Assembly (NCBI GenBank): GCA_024640385.1
Contig: JAHEFC010000236.1
Location: 1-6,262 of the forward strand
From: Sphingobacteriales bacterium
Lineage (GTDB): Bacteria > Bacteroidota > Bacteroidia > Chitinophagales > Chitinophagaceae
DNA: 6,262 bases
Reading direction: 5' to 3'
The position numbers and the translations under genes were made by a program. Positions 5,931-6,262 of the stretch are shown here, piece after piece (position 1 is the stretch's first letter; every line of letters begins with the position of its first letter). The notes below the pieces were generated by a model. It searched no databases. It was given only the letters and a program-made list of their open reading frames with translations, and was not told the DNA's origin.

Positions 5931-6262
5931 TGAACACCTATATTTCGATACTCCGTGGAATCAATGTCAGCGGTCACAACATGATCAAAATGGAGGCATT
6001 GAAGAAGATTTATACAGGTCTGGCATTTTATGATGTCCAATCCTATATCCAGAGCGGTAATGTTGTTTTCCGAACCAAAGGATCAGACCCTGAAATGATC
6101 GGGATAAAGGTCCAGGCGGAAATAAAGAAGGAATTTGGCTTTGACGTGCCTGTGATGGTAATAGAATTGAATGAGATGAGAAAGATTGCGAAAGAGAATC
6201 CATTTATCATGGATAAATCCAAAGATGGTAGTTTTCTGCACGTAAGTTTTCTTTCCGGGGAT
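5930..6262 (+). CDS. DUF1697 family protein, 5' part only (partial)
   Basis: ATG at 5930-5932 overlaps the TGA of the serine hydrolase gene by one base (TGATG), and the frame stays open to the window end, giving 111 residues. The start has the DUF1697 signature: YISILRGINVSG (4-15), KMEALKKIYTGLAF (20-33), then VQSYIQSGNVVF (36-47), and a ferredoxin-like alternation continuing through FGFDVPVMVIEL (69-80). Family members are about 180 residues, so some 70 residues lie beyond the window. There is no signal peptide, so it is probably cytoplasmic, unlike its three upstream neighbours. The biochemical role of DUF1697 is unknown. The overlap suggests translational coupling. It may be a passenger gene, because DUF1697 genes occur in many contexts. 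Confidence 0.9.
   Translation, partial: MNTYISILRGINVSGHNMIKMEALKKIYTGLAFYDVQSYIQSGNVVFRTKGSDPEMIGIKVQAEIKKEFGFDVPVMVIELNEMRKIAKENPFIMDKSKDGSFLHVSFLSGD

Larger units (their letters stand above)
1886..6262 (+). other. Putative four-gene operon of envelope hydrolases (continues past the window)
   Basis: Four co-directional genes follow with gaps of 6 nt (3338-3343) and 7 nt (4868-4874), and a 1-nt TGATG overlap (5928-5932). There is no room for internal terminators, so co-transcription is very likely. The first three products carry export signals and are hydrolases of three unrelated folds; the fourth is a predicted cytoplasmic DUF1697 protein. The promoter may be in 1813-1885 or further upstream, but I cannot identify it. 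Confidence 0.7.

Overview
The window looks like a chromosomal segment from a member of the Bacteroidota, probably a Chitinophagaceae-like lineage. The evidence is moderate GC, Bacteroidota-type promoters (TTG about 20 nt before TAnnTTTG), almost no Shine-Dalgarno sequences, a short lipoprotein signal, and protein families common in that phylum (GIN-domain lipoprotein, M28 peptidase with signal peptide, Tll0287-like/DUF3365 haem domain). All identifiable genes are on the + strand. I see no tRNA, rRNA, CRISPR array, insertion sequence or phage gene.

Layout. (1) Positions 1-389: the 3' end of a ScyD/ScyE-like beta-propeller gene, closed by a clear intrinsic terminator (406-438). (2) Positions 524-1180: a GIN-domain (DUF2807) lipoprotein built on a GSG repeat, with its own promoter (478-508) and an inverted repeat overlapping the -33 element. 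(3) Positions 1261-1812: a cytoplasmic pyridoxamine 5'-phosphate oxidase-like flavoprotein; its start is best placed at 1261, with a possible promoter just upstream. (4) Positions 1886 to beyond the window end: a tightly packed run of four genes with gaps of 6 nt, 7 nt and a 1-nt overlap. They encode a membrane-anchored alpha/beta hydrolase fused to a haem-c domain, an exported M28 metallopeptidase, an exported serine beta-lactamase-family hydrolase, and the start of a DUF1697 protein (5930 onward).

How the genes may work together. Three consecutive genes of the last cluster carry export signals and encode hydrolases of different chemistry (alpha/beta-hydrolase triad, zinc aminopeptidase/carboxypeptidase-like, SxxK serine hydrolase). 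This suggests coordinated breakdown of peptides, amides or esters in the cell envelope, but the substrate cannot be read from the sequence.

The most unusual element is the fusion at 1886-3337. An apparently intact Ser-Asp-His alpha/beta hydrolase continues in frame into a complete Tll0287-like domain with a CxxCH haem-attachment motif and an upstream Cys in the place expected for an axial ligand. It could be a hydrolase tied to redox or gas sensing, and it is the best candidate here for something undescribed.
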